Shown in pieces: positions 16,370 through 27,863 of a DNA stretch of 64,000 nt. The stretch covers positions 1-64,000 of the forward strand of contig NZ_FOAA01000009.1 of assembly GCF_900109495.1 (NCBI RefSeq). Direction: 5' to 3'. Numbering within the stretch: the first letter of the stretch is position 1; each line of letters opens with the position of its first letter. Position numbers and translations under genes: made by a program. This DNA comes from Ectothiorhodospira marina (GTDB lineage: Bacteria > Pseudomonadota > Gammaproteobacteria > Ectothiorhodospirales > Ectothiorhodospiraceae). The notes beneath the pieces were generated by a model, which did no database searches, was not told the DNA's origin, and worked only from the letters and a program-made list of their open reading frames with translations.

Positions 16370-16399
16370 TTGATTATTAATTATACCCGCACTTATTGT
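16370..16399 (+). promoter_or_regulatory. Candidate cbb operon promoter in AT-rich leader
   Basis: TTGATT (16370-16375) and TATTGT (16394-16399) are separated by 18 nt in a markedly AT-rich stretch about 100 bp before cbbL. The flanking 16335-16370 region contains LysR-like dyads (ATAA...TTAT) that could bind CbbR. No CbbR gene is present in the window, so regulation by CbbR is inferred from the family. Confidence 0.4.
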
Positions 16400-16495
16400 A
16401 GTCTTTCTCACGTCGAAGCAGACTTTGTCTCACACCCCACATCGGCGCCGCCGGCACGGGTGGCGACAGAACTTAAAAATCCAAAGGAGTCGACG

Positions 16496-17917
16496 ATGGC
16501 CGTAAAGACCTACAGTGCTGGTGTAAAAGACTACCGCCAGACGTACTGGACCCCGGAGTATACCCCCCGCGACACCGACATCCTGGCGGTGTTCAAGGTC
16601 ACCCCGCAGCCGGGCGTGGACCGCGAAGAGGCTGCTGCCGCCGTGGCCGCCGAGTCCTCCACCGGCACCTGGACCACGGTGTGGACCGACCTGCTCACCG
16701 ACCTGGACTACTACAAGGGCCGCGCCTACAAGATCGAGGACGTCCCCGGTGACGATGAGTGCTTCTATGCCTTCATCGCCTACCCCATCGACCTGTTTGA
16801 GGAAGGCTCGGTGGTCAACGTGTTCACCTCCCTGGTGGGCAACGTGTTCGGCTTCAAGGCCGTGCGTACCTTGCGTCTGGAAGACGTGCGCTTCCCCATC
16901 GCCTACGTGAAGACCTGCGGGGGGCCTCCGCACGGCATCCAGGTGGAACGCGATGTCATGAACAAGTACGGACGCCCCCTGCTGGGTTGCACCATCAAGC
17001 CCAAGCTGGGCCTGTCTGCCAAGAACTACGGTCGTGCCGTGTATGAGTGCCTGCGTGGCGGCCTGGACTTCACCAAGGATGATGAAAACGTGAACTCCCA
17101 GCCGTTCATGCGCTGGCGCCAGCGTTTCGACTTCGTCATGGAAGCCATCGACAAGGCGGAGCAGGAAACCGGCGAGCGCAAGGGCCACTATCTGAACGTG
17201 ACCGCCCCCACACCCGAAGAGATGTACAAGCGCGCCGAATACGCCAAGGAACTGGGCGCCCCCATCATCATGCACGACTACATCACCGGCGGCTTCTGCG
17301 CCAACACCGGGCTGGCCAACTGGTGCCGCGAGAACGGCATGCTGCTGCACATCCACCGCGCCATGCACGCGGTCATGGACCGTCACCCGCGCCACGGCAT
17401 CCACTTCCGGGTGCTGGCCAAGATCCTGCGTCTGTCCGGTGGTGACCATCTGCACACCGGCACCGTGGTGGGCAAGCTGGAAGGTGACCGGGCTGCTACC
17501 CTGGGCTGGATCGATCTGCTGCGTGACGACTATGTGAAGGAAGACCGCTCCCGCGGCATCTTCTTCGATCAGGACTGGGGCTCCATGCCCGGCGTCTTCG
17601 CCGTGGCCTCCGGCGGCATCCATGTGTGGCACATGCCGGCCCTGGTCTCCATCTTTGGTGATGACTCCGTGCTGCAGTTTGGTGGTGGCACCCTGGGCCA
17701 TCCCTGGGGCAATGCCGCTGGCGCCACTGCCAACCGTGTGGCTCTGGAGGCCTGTGTGCAGGCCCGCAACGAAGGCCGCGAGATCGAGAAGGAAGGCAAG
17801 GAGATCCTCACCGCCGCCGCCCAGCACAGCCCCGAACTCAAGGTGGCCATGGAAACCTGGAAGGAGATCAAGTTCGAGTTCGATACGGTGGACAAGCTGG
17901 ACGTACAGCACCGCTGA
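16496..17917 (+). CDS. cbbL: RuBisCO form I large subunit
   Basis: This 473-residue form IA large subunit fixes CO2 onto ribulose bisphosphate in the Calvin cycle. The catalytic residues are present: TIKPKLGL (Lys168, Lys170), [13 protein letters not shown] with the carbamylated Lys194, HIHRAMHAV, and loop-6 Lys in [14 protein letters not shown] lies 8 nt before the ATG at 16496; the frame open from 16370 is leader sequence. Gene order cbbL-cbbS-cbbQ-cbbO with no carboxysome genes marks it as form IAq, the non-carboxysomal type. Its high sequence conservation makes the identification certain. Confidence 0.99.
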   Translation: MAVKTYSAGVKDYRQTYWTPEYTPRDTDILAVFKVTPQPGVDREEAAAAVAAESSTGTWTTVWTDLLTDLDYYKGRAYKIEDVPGDDECFYAFIAYPIDLFEEGSVVNVFTSLVGNVFGFKAVRTLRLEDVRFPIAYVKTCGGPPHGIQVERDVMNKYGRPLLGCTIKPKLGLSAKNYGRAVYECLRGGLDFTKDDENVNSQPFMRWRQRFDFVMEAIDKAEQETGERKGHYLNVTAPTPEEMYKRAEYAKELGAPIIMHDYITGGFCANTGLANWCRENGMLLHIHRAMHAVMDRHPRHGIHFRVLAKILRLSGGDHLHTGTVVGKLEGDRAATLGWIDLLRDDYVKEDRSRGIFFDQDWGSMPGVFAVASGGIHVWHMPALVSIFGDDSVLQFGGGTLGHPWGNAAGATANRVALEACVQARNEGREIEKEGKEILTAAAQHSPELKVAMETWKEIKFEFDTVDKLDVQHR

Positions 17918-17990
17918 TCGAACCTGTTCATTGACCCTTGCGCGGGCGGCCAAGCGCCGCCCCGCCACCTGATCGAAAGAGGATGACACC

Positions 17991-18320
17991 ATGTCTGATA
18001 TCCAGAGCTTCAAGCAGTCGCTGAAATACGAGACCTTCTCCTACCTGCCGCAGATGACCGACGAGCAGATCCGCCAGCAGATCCAGTATCTGGTGGACCA
18101 GGGCTGGAACCCGGCCGTTGAGCACAGCGAGCCCGAGAATGCCTTCGGTTCCTACTGGTACATGTGGAAGCTGCCCATGTTCGGTGAGCAGTCGGTGGAC
18201 ACCATCCTGGCGGAAGTGGAGGCCTGCAAGCAGGAGAATCCGGGTCACCTGGTACGGTTGATCGGCTACGACAACTACGCCCAGTGCCAGGGGACTTCCA
18301 TGCTGGTGCACAAGGGCTGA
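17991..18320 (+). CDS. cbbS: RuBisCO form I small subunit
   Basis: This 109-residue small subunit has the typical [18 protein letters not shown] opening and the WKLPMFG and [11 protein letters not shown] segments. It caps the L8 core to form the L8S8 holoenzyme. The start is preceded by AGAGGATG. It lies 73 bp after cbbL and is followed by a 190-bp repeat-filled gap before cbbQ. Confidence 0.98.
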   Translation: MSDIQSFKQSLKYETFSYLPQMTDEQIRQQIQYLVDQGWNPAVEHSEPENAFGSYWYMWKLPMFGEQSVDTILAEVEACKQENPGHLVRLIGYDNYAQCQGTSMLVHKG

Positions 18321-18340
18321 GCCCCGGACACCCAACCCTG

Positions 18341-18512
18341 CCCTCACCCCAACCCCTCTCCCGCCAGCGGGAGAGGGGCTCGGTAAGGCCCCATGACACA
18401 GGACTCCCTTCTCCCCCTCGGGGAGAAGGGCCGGGGATGAGGGGAAGCGGCGGGTACCGCGGCCATCGACTGTCCTCACCCCGCCCCTGTCTCGCTTGCG
18501 GGAGAGGGGCTT
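18341..18512. repeat. CCCTCTCCC-family hairpin repeats within the cbb operon
   Basis: Three inverted arms are seen: CCCCTCTCCCGCCAGCGGGAGAGGGG, CCCTTCTCCCCCTCGGGGAGAAGGG and a diverged third copy. The linker motif CCTCACCCC accompanies them. They lie between cbbS and cbbQ and could stabilise the cbbLS message or attenuate downstream transcription. Confidence 0.8.
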
Positions 18513-18526
18513 ACCAGGAGACACCC

Positions 18527-19330
18527 ATGCACGAACAAGTTCGCGATTACAAGGTCACCCAAGAACCCTACTACCGCGCCGTGGGTGACGAAGTGGACCT
18601 CTACGAGGCCGCCTACGCCGTGCGCATGCCGATGATGCTCAAGGGCCCCACCGGCTGCGGCAAGACCCGGTTTGTGGAGTACATGGCCTGGAAGCTGGGC
18701 AAGCCCCTGATCACCGTGGCCTGTAACGAGGACATGACCGCCTCGGACCTGGTGGGACGCTACCTGCTGGATGCCAACGGCACCCGTTGGCAGGACGGCC
18801 CCCTCACCCTGGCCGCGCGCCATGGCGCCATCTGCTACCTGGACGAGGTGGTTGAGGCCCGGCAGGACACCGTGGTGGTGATCCACCCGTTGACCGACAA
18901 CCGGCGCGTCCTGCCCCTGGAGAAGAAGGGGGAACTGGTCGAGGCCCACAAGGATTTCCAGCTGGTGATCTCGTACAACCCGGGTTACCAGAGTCTGATG
19001 AAGGATTTGAAGCAATCCACCAAACAACGTTTCGGCGCCCTGGATTTCGGTTATCCGGAGGCCGATGTAGAGAAGGAAATCGTTTCTCACGAGACGGGCG
19101 TCTCCAACGATGTGGCCGGCAAACTGGTGGGCGTGGCCGAGCGGGCCCGCAACCTGAAGGGTCACGGTCTGGATGAAGGGATCTCCACTCGCATGCTGGT
19201 CCATGCCGGCTCCCTGATCGCCCGGGAAGTGGATCCCCTGGCCGCCTGTCGCATGGCCCTGGTGCGTCCCCTCACCGACGACCCGGACATGCGCGATGCA
19301 CTGGATGCGGCGGTGACTACATTTTTCTGA
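18527..19330 (+). CDS. cbbQ: RuBisCO activase AAA+ subunit CbbQ
   Basis: This 267-residue MoxR-type AAA+ ATPase has Walker A GPTGCGKT (residues 40-47), Walker B ICYLDEV, sensor region VISYNPGYQ and arginine finger region STKQRFGAL. With CbbO it forms the activase that removes inhibitory sugar phosphates from RuBisCO. The ATG at 18527 follows CAGGAGAC; the frame open upstream runs through repeat DNA and is not coding. It is separated from cbbO by about 190 bp containing another repeat. Confidence 0.96.
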   Translation: MHEQVRDYKVTQEPYYRAVGDEVDLYEAAYAVRMPMMLKGPTGCGKTRFVEYMAWKLGKPLITVACNEDMTASDLVGRYLLDANGTRWQDGPLTLAARHGAICYLDEVVEARQDTVVVIHPLTDNRRVLPLEKKGELVEAHKDFQLVISYNPGYQSLMKDLKQSTKQRFGALDFGYPEADVEKEIVSHETGVSNDVAGKLVGVAERARNLKGHGLDEGISTRMLVHAGSLIAREVDPLAACRMALVRPLTDDPDMRDALDAAVTTFF

Positions 19331-19392
19331 GTGTCCGTGGAAGCAGTATCAGCTCCCTTTAGAACTCAGCTTCCCTGTGGAGCCTGGTATCC

Positions 19393-19483
19393 CCTGTGGG
19401 AGCTGGCCTGCCAGCGATGCGCTGCGGCAGCAGCGCCTGGAGTAGGTGCCCGCCGCCTTCGCGGGCGAGGCCCGCTCCTACAA
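19393..19483. repeat. GTGGGAGC-family hairpin repeat between cbbQ and cbbO
   Basis: CTGTGGGAGCTGGCCTGCCAGCGA pairs imperfectly with TTCGCGGGCGAGGCCCGCTCCTACA across a GCGGCAGCAGCGCCT-containing loop. The same element occurs in tandem near 44.8 kb, and related copies near 34 kb. Confidence 0.75.
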
Positions 19484-19517
19484 TGAATGATCATCAGGTC
19501 CATCAGAGGGGACTGCC

Positions 19518-21836
19518 ATGAGCATCGATCTGGAAGATTATCGGGATCTGCTGGATGACCTGGGAGGTCATGCCGAAGAGGTCATGGGTGCGGCCTGGCA
19601 GGATGCGGTGCGTACCTTCAGCCCCTCGGGCCTGAAGAATTACTACCTGGAAGGGGCCGTGGCCCTGAAGAACCTGGGTCGGGGTAGCGAGCCGGTGATC
19701 GACTTCATCCAGGAGGCCCCCAGTGTCGCTCGGGAACTGGGGGAGGAAGCCGTACGTTACCTGCTCGAAGCCGCCGCGAGGCTGTCCTCCAAGACCAGCG
19801 GCGCCGTGGTCAGCCTGGTGATCTCCACCAGCCCCATCGCCGCCCGTCGCCTGAGCGATCCTGATCTGTTCCTGCGCTATCTGGGTCTGCTGGACAACCT
19901 GGTGGCCCAGGCCCCTCGCGGCATCCGCCCCATGCTCGAGCACCTGGACGTGCTCCTGACCCATCTCACCCTGGGTGGACTGCGCCGCTGGGCCCTGTGG
20001 GGTGCCAAGGTCCATGGGCGCGACTTCAAGGCCCAGGTGGCCTACTTCGCCCTGGAGACCCCCGAATCCCAGTCCGTCTTCCAGAAGGAGCGCCGCGGCA
20101 CCCTGTTCGTGGACGTGCATCGGCGCATCAACATGTATCTGCGGGCCCTGTGGGCCCGGGATTTCTTCCTGCGCCCCACCAGTGGTGATTTCGAGTCCAA
20201 GGAAGGGGTACGACCCTATATCGAAGGCTATACCGTCCACGTCCCCGATGCCTATGATGATGAGCATGGCCTCAGTGGTCTGCAGATCTACCGTGCCACG
20301 GCAGCCCATGCGGCCGCCCATGTGGTGTACAGCCGCGCCCGCATGCCCGCCGACAATCCCGGCGGCATCGCAGGGATGCTGGTGGGCCTGATCGAGGATG
20401 CCCGGGTCGAGGCCCTGGCCCTGAAGGCCTTCCCGGGACTGCGCCAGATCTGGGCCCCCCTGCATGTGAGCCGCCCCGAGGACGGCGATGCGGTCACCCC
20501 CATGCTGGGCCGCACGGCCCGCGCCCTGCTGGACCCCAACTACCAGGACAACCATCCCTTCATTGCCCATGCCCGCCAGGCCTTTGCTACCCTGGGTGAC
20601 GATCTGGAGCGCCATGGCCTGGCCTGGGAGCTGGCCTTCGAACTGGCGCCTGAGTTCCCCCATGCCGATGACTTTCACTCGGTACATGACCACATCCCCG
20701 TTCTCTATCGGGATGACAACCGCTATATCTGGAACCTGGGCTCCGACGAGGACTTCGACACCATCCGACTGGATCAACCCAGACAGGAACGCATCCATGT
20801 CTCACTGATGCAGATGATCAACGAACTGGATGTCCCCGGCGCCGGTGACGATGCCCAGCAGATCATGATCCTGGACACCGAGTTCTTCCGGGACTCGGAG
20901 GATGTGAGTCTCAATGAACAGGAGGGCAAGCCGCCCGTCTCCCTCCCCTATCATTACCAGGAGTGGGACTACCAGATGCAGCTGGAGCGCCCCCACTGGT
21001 GCACGCTGCTGGAACGCCGCCCGGTGATGGGTGACCCGGCGGTGATCGACGCGGTGGCCGACAAGCACAAGCCGCTGATCAGTCGCCTGAAATATCTCAT
21101 CGAGGCCCTGCAGCCCCAGGGCATGCAGCGCCACCGCCGCCAGCCCGAGGGGGACGATCTGGACCTCAACGCCCTGGTGGAGTCCATGGTGGACCTGCGT
21201 ATGGGGCGCCAGCCCGACCCGCGGGTACACATCCGCCACGAGCGCAAGGTGCGGGATCTGTCGGTCCTGGTGCTGATCGACCTGTCCGAGTCCACCAATG
21301 ATCAGGTGCGGGGCACCGACAGCAGCATCCTGGAGCTGGCCCGGGAGGCCACCGCCCTGCTGGCCGGCGCCATGGATCGCATCGGTGATCCCTTCGCCAT
21401 CCACGGCTTTGACTCCGATGGCCGGCATGACGTGGAGTATTTCCGCTTCAAGGACTTCGAGGATGCCTACGACGACCGGGTGAAGGGTCGCCTGGCGGGG
21501 ATGAAGGGGCAGTTATCCACCCGCATGGGCACGGCCATCCGCCACGCGGGGGAGGTGCTGCGGCGTCAGCCCACGCGCAAGAAGCTCATGCTGATCATCA
21601 CCGATGGGGAGCCTTCGGATACGGATGTGCGGGACCCGCAGTACCTGCGTCAGGATGCGCGTCATGCGGTGGAAGAGGTGGCCAAGCACGGCGTGGACGC
21701 CTTCTGCATGAGCCTGGATCCCCATGCGGATGACTATGTGGAGCGGATCTTCGGGGCCAAGCGGTATATGGTGGTGGATCATGTGGCGCGGCTGCCGGAG
21801 ACCTTGCCGACCTTGTATGCGGGGTTGACGCGCTAG
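19518..21836 (+). CDS. cbbO: RuBisCO activase adaptor CbbO (von Willebrand factor A domain)
   Basis: This 772-residue protein has an alpha-helical N-terminal body. Its C-terminal von Willebrand A domain has the MIDAS residues intact: DLSES at about 588-592, the threonine in STRMGTA near 668 and the aspartate of ITDGEPSD near 694. CbbO bridges the CbbQ hexamer to RuBisCO through an acidic residue bound at the MIDAS metal. The start follows GAGGGGAC. It is the last cbb gene; the next gene is convergent, 16 bp away. Confidence 0.95.
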   Translation: MSIDLEDYRDLLDDLGGHAEEVMGAAWQDAVRTFSPSGLKNYYLEGAVALKNLGRGSEPVIDFIQEAPSVARELGEEAVRYLLEAAARLSSKTSGAVVSLVISTSPIAARRLSDPDLFLRYLGLLDNLVAQAPRGIRPMLEHLDVLLTHLTLGGLRRWALWGAKVHGRDFKAQVAYFALETPESQSVFQKERRGTLFVDVHRRINMYLRALWARDFFLRPTSGDFESKEGVRPYIEGYTVHVPDAYDDEHGLSGLQIYRATAAHAAAHVVYSRARMPADNPGGIAGMLVGLIEDARVEALALKAFPGLRQIWAPLHVSRPEDGDAVTPMLGRTARALLDPNYQDNHPFIAHARQAFATLGDDLERHGLAWELAFELAPEFPHADDFHSVHDHIPVLYRDDNRYIWNLGSDEDFDTIRLDQPRQERIHVSLMQMINELDVPGAGDDAQQIMILDTEFFRDSEDVSLNEQEGKPPVSLPYHYQEWDYQMQLERPHWCTLLERRPVMGDPAVIDAVADKHKPLISRLKYLIEALQPQGMQRHRRQPEGDDLDLNALVESMVDLRMGRQPDPRVHIRHERKVRDLSVLVLIDLSESTNDQVRGTDSSILELAREATALLAGAMDRIGDPFAIHGFDSDGRHDVEYFRFKDFEDAYDDRVKGRLAGMKGQLSTRMGTAIRHAGEVLRRQPTRKKLMLIITDGEPSDTDVRDPQYLRQDARHAVEEVAKHGVDAFCMSLDPHADDYVERIFGAKRYMVVDHVARLPETLPTLYAGLTR

Positions 21837-21852
21837 AGGGGGCGCTGTCCCC

Positions 21853-23175
21853 TCACGACCGACTCTCCCGGTTCCGCCGCCGCAGATCCAGCAGCTTCTC
21901 CCGGATGCGGATCTCCAGGCCGCGTTCCACCGGCTCGTAATAGCGCGGCTCCCCCATCCCCTCGGGAAAATAACAGGCCCCGGCCGCGAACCCATCCACC
22001 TCATCGTGGGCGTAGCGATACCCCTTGCCGTAGTCCAGTTGCTTCATCAGCCGCGTGGGAGCATTGCGCAGGTGCAGGGGCACCTCCTGGGTGCCGCGCT
22101 GGCGGGCATCCTCCATGGCCGTGTTGTAGGCCACATACACGGCATTGCTCTTGGCCGCACAGGCCAGATAGATCACCGCCTGGGCCAGGGTGAGTTCCCC
22201 CTCCGGGCTGCCCAGGCGATCAAACGTGTCCCAGGCCTGCAGGGCCAGGGTGAGCGCCCGCGGATCGGCATTGCCAATATCCTCACTGGCCATGCGCACG
22301 ATGCGCCGGGCCAGATAGCTCGGGTCGCAGCCCCCGTCGATCATGCGGCAGAACCAGTACAGGGCCGCATCCGGATCGCTGCCCCGCACGGATTTGTGCA
22401 GGGCGGAGATCTGGTCGTAGAACAGCTCACCGCCCTTGTCGAAACGGCGCAGGCCCTGGCTGGTGACCTCCTCCAGGATGGCCTGGTCGATCACGGGCCC
22501 CTGCCCCTCGTCCCTTGCCAGATCGGCGGCAATCTCCAATAGATTCAGGGCACGACGGGCATCACCATCAGCCACCTGCGCCAGCAGGTCCCGCAGATCC
22601 GGCACCATCTGCAGACCACGCTCTCCCAGACCCCGCTGGGGATCCGCCAGGGCCCGGTCGATGATGGCGCGAAGATCGGCTGCCTCCAGGTTCTTGAGCA
22701 CATAGGTGCGCACCCGGGAGAGCAGCGCATTATTGAGCTCAAAGGAGGGGTTTTCCGTGGTGGCCCCGATGAAGGCCAGGGTCCCGTCCTCCACGTGGGG
22801 CAAAAAGGCGTCCTGCTGGGACTTGTTGAAGCGATGCACCTCGTCCACGAACAACAGGGTGGGCCGGTGCTCGTCCTGCTGGGTCTCCCGCGCCTGCTCC
22901 ACGGCGGCGCGGATGTCCTTCACGCCACAAAGCACGGCAGACAGGGTGATGAAGCGGGCCCCGCAGTAGTGGGCGATCAGCCTGGCCAGGGTGGTCTTGC
23001 CGGTGCCCGGGGGCCCCCAGAAGACCATGGAGTGCAGGTGATCCTCTTCAATGGCGTGGCGCAGGGGCTTGCCGGGAGCAAGCAGGTGCTGCTGGCCGGC
23101 ATATTCATCCAGATGCGTCGGCCGCATCCGGTCAGCCAGCGGGCGGGCGGGGTTGATGGAATCGGATACGGCCAT
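21853..23175 (-). CDS. rarA: Replication-associated recombination protein A
   Basis: This 440-residue clamp-loader-like AAA+ ATPase has Walker A GPPGTGKTT, Walker B LLFVDEVHRFN and the GATTENPSFE sensor 1 motif. The C-terminal tetramerisation domain contains DGCDPSYLARRIVRMASEDIGNADP, typical of RarA/MgsA/WRNIP1. It acts at stalled replication forks. The start at 23175 (MAVSDSINPARPLADRMRP) matches the family; a frame to 23229 is open but less like it. The rarA-lolA-ftsK order is the conserved gammaproteobacterial arrangement. Confidence 0.95.
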   Translation of the reverse strand: MAVSDSINPARPLADRMRPTHLDEYAGQQHLLAPGKPLRHAIEEDHLHSMVFWGPPGTGKTTLARLIAHYCGARFITLSAVLCGVKDIRAAVEQARETQQDEHRPTLLFVDEVHRFNKSQQDAFLPHVEDGTLAFIGATTENPSFELNNALLSRVRTYVLKNLEAADLRAIIDRALADPQRGLGERGLQMVPDLRDLLAQVADGDARRALNLLEIAADLARDEGQGPVIDQAILEEVTSQGLRRFDKGGELFYDQISALHKSVRGSDPDAALYWFCRMIDGGCDPSYLARRIVRMASEDIGNADPRALTLALQAWDTFDRLGSPEGELTLAQAVIYLACAAKSNAVYVAYNTAMEDARQRGTQEVPLHLRNAPTRLMKQLDYGKGYRYAHDEVDGFAAGACYFPEGMGEPRYYEPVERGLEIRIREKLLDLRRRNRESRS

Positions 23176-23243
23176 GGCGTCAGAGGATGAGTCAGGCGCC
23201 CTGGGCGCCTTTAAACGTGAAACAAGCAAGGTTCAGCGACATA

Positions 23244-23430
23244 TACTCCCTTCTCCCTCTCGGGGGAGAAGGGTCAATTGGAGCCAGGTGGCCCGCAAGG
23301 AAGGCCTCCCTTCTCCCCCGAGGGGGAGAAGGGCTGGGGATGAGGGGGGTGCGGCAGGCAACGTGCCAACTCTCGCCCCTCACCCCAACCCCTCTCCCCG
23401 CAGGGGAGAGGGGCTTGGATCGTATCTTTC
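23244..23430. repeat. CCCTCTCCC-family hairpin repeats between rarA and lolA
   Basis: Three hairpins (CCCTTCTCCC...GGGAGAAGGG twice and CCCCTCTCCCCGCAGGGGAGAGGGG once) fill most of the 292-bp gap upstream of rarA and downstream of lolA. No gene is visible here. Confidence 0.8.
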
Positions 23431-23467
23431 ATCATCAGGGGTGGCTCACCGCCTTGATGCATGAGAG

Positions 23468-24085
23468 TTAGTTGTGCATCACGTCCACACCCGGCGGGGG
23501 CTCGAAACGAAACCGGGCGGCGGGGATGTCGGGGTTGATGTCCATGTCGCCAAAGCGGATGCGGGTCTGCTGGCCGAACTGGTCATACAGCACCATCATG
23601 CGCACCTGCCCCTCGTCCATGCCGATCAGCAACCGTTCGAAATCCGAACCCGCTTCCCGTGGGGTCAAAGCCAGCCAGCTCATGCCCTCAATCTCGCCCT
23701 GCTCTTCCACATGAAAATCCTCTTCCAGGGGACGGGGCTGGGAGAGCAACATCACCGGAGTACGGCCCAGCGCGGCGTCCATCTCCTGCACCGTGGCCTG
23801 GGCCAGGTCTTCATCGTAGGTCCAGAGGAACTGGCCATCGGCGATGATCTGCTGGGTATAGGGCTTTTCATAGTTCCAGCGGAACTGATTGGGGCGCTTG
23901 AGGTACACCCGCCCCTCGGTGGCCTGCATGACCTCGTCCTGCTCGGTGAGCACCACCTGCTCGAAATCGGCCTGGAAGCTCTCCATCTCCTGGAAGAAGT
24001 GGTCGAGCCGATCCCGGGCAGTGTCTGCCTGAACGGGGGCGATCACCAGCCCCAGCAGGGCCATGAGGATCCATAATCTGCGCAT
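23468..24085 (-). CDS. lolA: Outer-membrane lipoprotein carrier protein LolA
   Basis: This 205-residue periplasmic chaperone has a signal peptide (LWILMALLGLVIAPVQA, cleaved before DTARDRL). Characteristic stretches include FQADFEQVVL, GRVYLKRPNQFRWNYEKPY and IADGQFLWTYDEDLAQ. It ferries lipoproteins from LolCDE to LolB across the periplasm. It lies 6 bp after ftsK and is probably co-transcribed with it. Confidence 0.95.
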   Translation of the reverse strand: MRRLWILMALLGLVIAPVQADTARDRLDHFFQEMESFQADFEQVVLTEQDEVMQATEGRVYLKRPNQFRWNYEKPYTQQIIADGQFLWTYDEDLAQATVQEMDAALGRTPVMLLSQPRPLEEDFHVEEQGEIEGMSWLALTPREAGSDFERLLIGMDEGQVRMMVLYDQFGQQTRIRFGDMDINPDIPAARFRFEPPPGVDVMHN

Positions 24086-24091
24086 GTTGCA

Positions 24092-26599
24092 CTACTCCTG
24101 TGGCGCGGGCGCCAGCACTTCCCGATTACCGTTGGACTGCAGGGGACTGACCACGCCGGCGTTTTCCATATCCTCGATCATGCGGGCGGCGCGGTTGTAG
24201 CCAATCTTCAGGCGCCGCTGCACGTAGGAGATGGACGCCTTGCGCGACTCCAGCACGATGGCCACGGCCTGATCGTACAAGGGGTCGGACTCCTCGCCAC
24301 TGTCCACCGGCTCCAATCCTGGTACGACCGCCGATCCCGATTCGGGTTCCTCCAGCACCGCATCCACGTATTCCGGTTCCCCCTGGGCCTTGAGGAAGTT
24401 GACCACCTCGTGCACCTCGTGGTCCGCCACGAAGGCCCCATGCAGACGCACGGGATGGCCACTGCCTGGTGGCAGGTAGAGCATGTCCCCGTGCCCCAGG
24501 AGCTGTTCCGCCCCCATCTGGTCCAGGATGGTGCGCGAATCCACGCGGGAGGACACCTGGAAGGCCACCCGTGTGGGGATATTGGCCTTGATCAGGCCGG
24601 TGATCACATCCACCGAGGGGCGCTGGGTGGCCAGGATCAGGTGAATGCCGGCGGCCCGGGCCTTCTGGGCCAGGCGTGCGATCAACTCCTCCACCTTCTT
24701 GCCCACCACCATCATCATGTCGGCAAACTCGTCCACGACGATCACGATGAACGGCAGCGGCTGCAGTTCCGGGGCCGGTTCGTCCGGGTCCAGGGCCGTT
24801 TGGGGGTTATAGAAGGGGTCGCGGATCGGTTCCCCCTTGGCCACTGCGTCCTTGAGCTTGCGGTTGTAGCCGGCGATGTTGCGCACCCCCATGTGGGACA
24901 TGAGCTTGTAGCGACGCTCCATCTCCGCCACGCCCCAGCGCAGGGCGTTGGAGGCCTCCTTCATGTCGGTGACCACCGGGGCCAGCAGGTGCGGGATGCC
25001 CTCGTAGATGGACAGCTCCAGCATCTTCGGGTCGATGAGGATCAGGCGCACCTCCTCCGGGCGGGCCTTGAACAGCAAGGAGAGCAGCATGGCGTTGATG
25101 GCCACGGACTTGCCCGAACCGGTGGTACCCGCCACCAGCAGGTGCGGCATCTTGGCCAGGTCGGCCACCACGGGGGAGCCGCCGATATCCTTGCCCAGGG
25201 CCAGGGTGAGCGCCGATCCGGCACCATCGAAGACCGGTGCGCGGATGATCTCCGAGAGGCTGACCAGTTCCCGCTTCTGGTTGGGGATCTCCAGGCCCAC
25301 GGTGGACTTGCCGGGGATCACCTCGACGATGCGCACGCTGATCACCGACAGGGCCCGGGCCAGGTCCTTGGACAGGCCGGAGATGCGGCTCACCTTGACG
25401 CCAGCGGCGGGCTGCAGTTCGAAGCGGGTGATCACCGGGCCGGGGTGGACCTCGACAACCTCCACTTGCACACCAAAGTCCTGGAGTTTTTCCTCCACCA
25501 GCCGGGACAGTGTCTGCAGGTATTCCTCGCTGAAGCCCCCCTCCTGGGCCTTGGGCTCATCCAGCAGTTTCAGCGGTGGCGCGGCATTGGGGTCGACGGT
25601 GTCGTTGCCGAACAGCGACAGCTGCATCTTGGGTTTTTTGGGCTTGGGAATGGCAGGCTCGGGCTCCGGCACCATGGGCTCCAGCACCGGCTCGATCCTT
25701 GGCTTGTCGTTCTTGCGGACCTTGCTGGAGGGCTTCTCGACCGTTTGTTTCTCTGCCTGCTGGCGCTGCTTCTCCTCCTTGCGTGCCTTGGCCTGTTGGC
25801 GCTTTTCCTCCTTTTTCACCTCGGCCTCGCGGGCCTTCTCGGCACGCCGAAGGGCGCGGCGCTCCAGAGCACCGGCGAATTTCTCCCGCGCGCGGGCCAG
25901 TAGCCACAGGGTACCGTGGCCCAGGGTGTCCATCAGTGACAGCCAGGACAACCCCGTGAACAGGGTCACGCCGGTGAGGAACAGGGCCAGCAGGAACAGG
26001 GTCACGCCCACCAGATCCAGCATGGGCACCAGGCCCTCGCCAATCACCTCCCCCAAAATGCCGCCCGCATTGAGCGGCAGCGTGCCAGGCAGAAAATGCA
26101 GGGTGGCCAGACCACAGCCAGCGGCCAGGGTGATCACGAACCCGAACCAGCGCACCCCCAGGGTGTGCAGATCCAGCTCGCCGGTGTCCTTGCGGCCCCG
26201 GAACACCAGCCAGCCGCTGTAACCCACCATCACCGGCGCCAGATAGGCCAGGTAACCAAACAGATAGAAGAAAACATCCGCGAACCAGGCACCCACGCGC
26301 CCCCCCAGGTTGCTCACCTGCATGCCGGTGCCGGTCTGGGACCACCCGGGATCAGCGGGGTGATAGCTCGCCAGGGCGATGAACAGGTACGCGGCCGCCG
26401 CGGTGAGCACCAGCAGCGCCCCCTCCCTCAGCCCCCGGCGCACATGGGCGCTCATGGGGCGTCGGGGCGCCGGCTGCTTGCCGCTTACGGTCTTGTCCGC
26501 CTTTTTCTTTTGCCGTGCCTGAGCCAATTTGGAGTCTGGGTTGAAGGCTAGCCGCCTAGTGTACCGTAGGAGCCCCGGCGGGCGCACATCGGTCACCAC
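24092..26599 (-). CDS. ftsK: DNA translocase FtsK
   Basis: This protein is up to 835 residues long. The N-terminal part has four membrane segments ([20 protein letters not shown] onward), then a charged linker (about residues 260-340). The motor domain has Walker [17 protein letters not shown] and Walker [15 protein letters not shown]. The C-terminal gamma winged helix, [19 protein letters not shown], reads KOPS. It is anchored at the septum and pumps DNA for chromosome dimer resolution. The true start is uncertain: GTG at 26599, TTG at 26527 (MAQARQKKK, like other FtsK N-termini) or ATG at 26455 are all possible. Confidence 0.96.
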   Translation of the reverse strand: MVTDVRPPGLLRYTRRLAFNPDSKLAQARQKKKADKTVSGKQPAPRRPMSAHVRRGLREGALLVLTAAAAYLFIALASYHPADPGWSQTGTGMQVSNLGGRVGAWFADVFFYLFGYLAYLAPVMVGYSGWLVFRGRKDTGELDLHTLGVRWFGFVITLAAGCGLATLHFLPGTLPLNAGGILGEVIGEGLVPMLDLVGVTLFLLALFLTGVTLFTGLSWLSLMDTLGHGTLWLLARAREKFAGALERRALRRAEKAREAEVKKEEKRQQAKARKEEKQRQQAEKQTVEKPSSKVRKNDKPRIEPVLEPMVPEPEPAIPKPKKPKMQLSLFGNDTVDPNAAPPLKLLDEPKAQEGGFSEEYLQTLSRLVEEKLQDFGVQVEVVEVHPGPVITRFELQPAAGVKVSRISGLSKDLARALSVISVRIVEVIPGKSTVGLEIPNQKRELVSLSEIIRAPVFDGAGSALTLALGKDIGGSPVVADLAKMPHLLVAGTTGSGKSVAINAMLLSLLFKARPEEVRLILIDPKMLELSIYEGIPHLLAPVVTDMKEASNALRWGVAEMERRYKLMSHMGVRNIAGYNRKLKDAVAKGEPIRDPFYNPQTALDPDEPAPELQPLPFIVIVVDEFADMMMVVGKKVEELIARLAQKARAAGIHLILATQRPSVDVITGLIKANIPTRVAFQVSSRVDSRTILDQMGAEQLLGHGDMLYLPPGSGHPVRLHGAFVADHEVHEVVNFLKAQGEPEYVDAVLEEPESGSAVVPGLEPVDSGEESDPLYDQAVAIVLESRKASISYVQRRLKIGYNRAARMIEDMENAGVVSPLQSNGNREVLAPAPQE

Positions 26600-26649
26600 G
26601 TCAGGACTTCTTTACGCTTGACGATGCATTGAGTAGATTGGCCGCATGA

Positions 26650-27624
<975 letters not shown>

Positions 27625-27628
27625 AAGA

Positions 27629-27786
27629 CGCCCTCACCCCAACCCCTCTCCCACAAGTGGGAGAGGGGCTCGTGGTCCCGCATCCGCCGGAAGGGCGGGG
27701 GCTTTTCTCCCCTCTCCCCAACTGCTTGCGGGGTGCGGCCCGTTGCTCCCTTCTCCCCGGCGGGGAGAATGGTTGGGGATGAGGGC
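27629..27786. repeat. CCCTCTCCC-family hairpin repeats after trxB
   Basis: CCCCTCTCCCACAAGTGGGAGAGGGG and CCCTTCTCCCCGGCGGGGAGAATGG hairpins, with linker motifs CCTCACCCC and GGGGATGAGGG, occupy the trxB-FemAB-like gap. Confidence 0.8.
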
Positions 27787-27863
27787 GCCCATGGCAAACC
27801 GCACCAAGGAACACCGGCCGCCCCGCTCGGTCCTAATCAGGGTGCCCACATCAAGGCTCCACC

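Noticed and set aside
16430-18013. 527-codon open frame opposite cbbL
   Set aside because: It is antisense to RuBisCO large subunit and is a compositional shadow.
18341-18512. CRISPR array between cbbS and cbbQ
   Set aside because: The repeats are palindromic hairpins with uneven spacing and no unique spacers, and the same units recur singly elsewhere in intergenic DNA.
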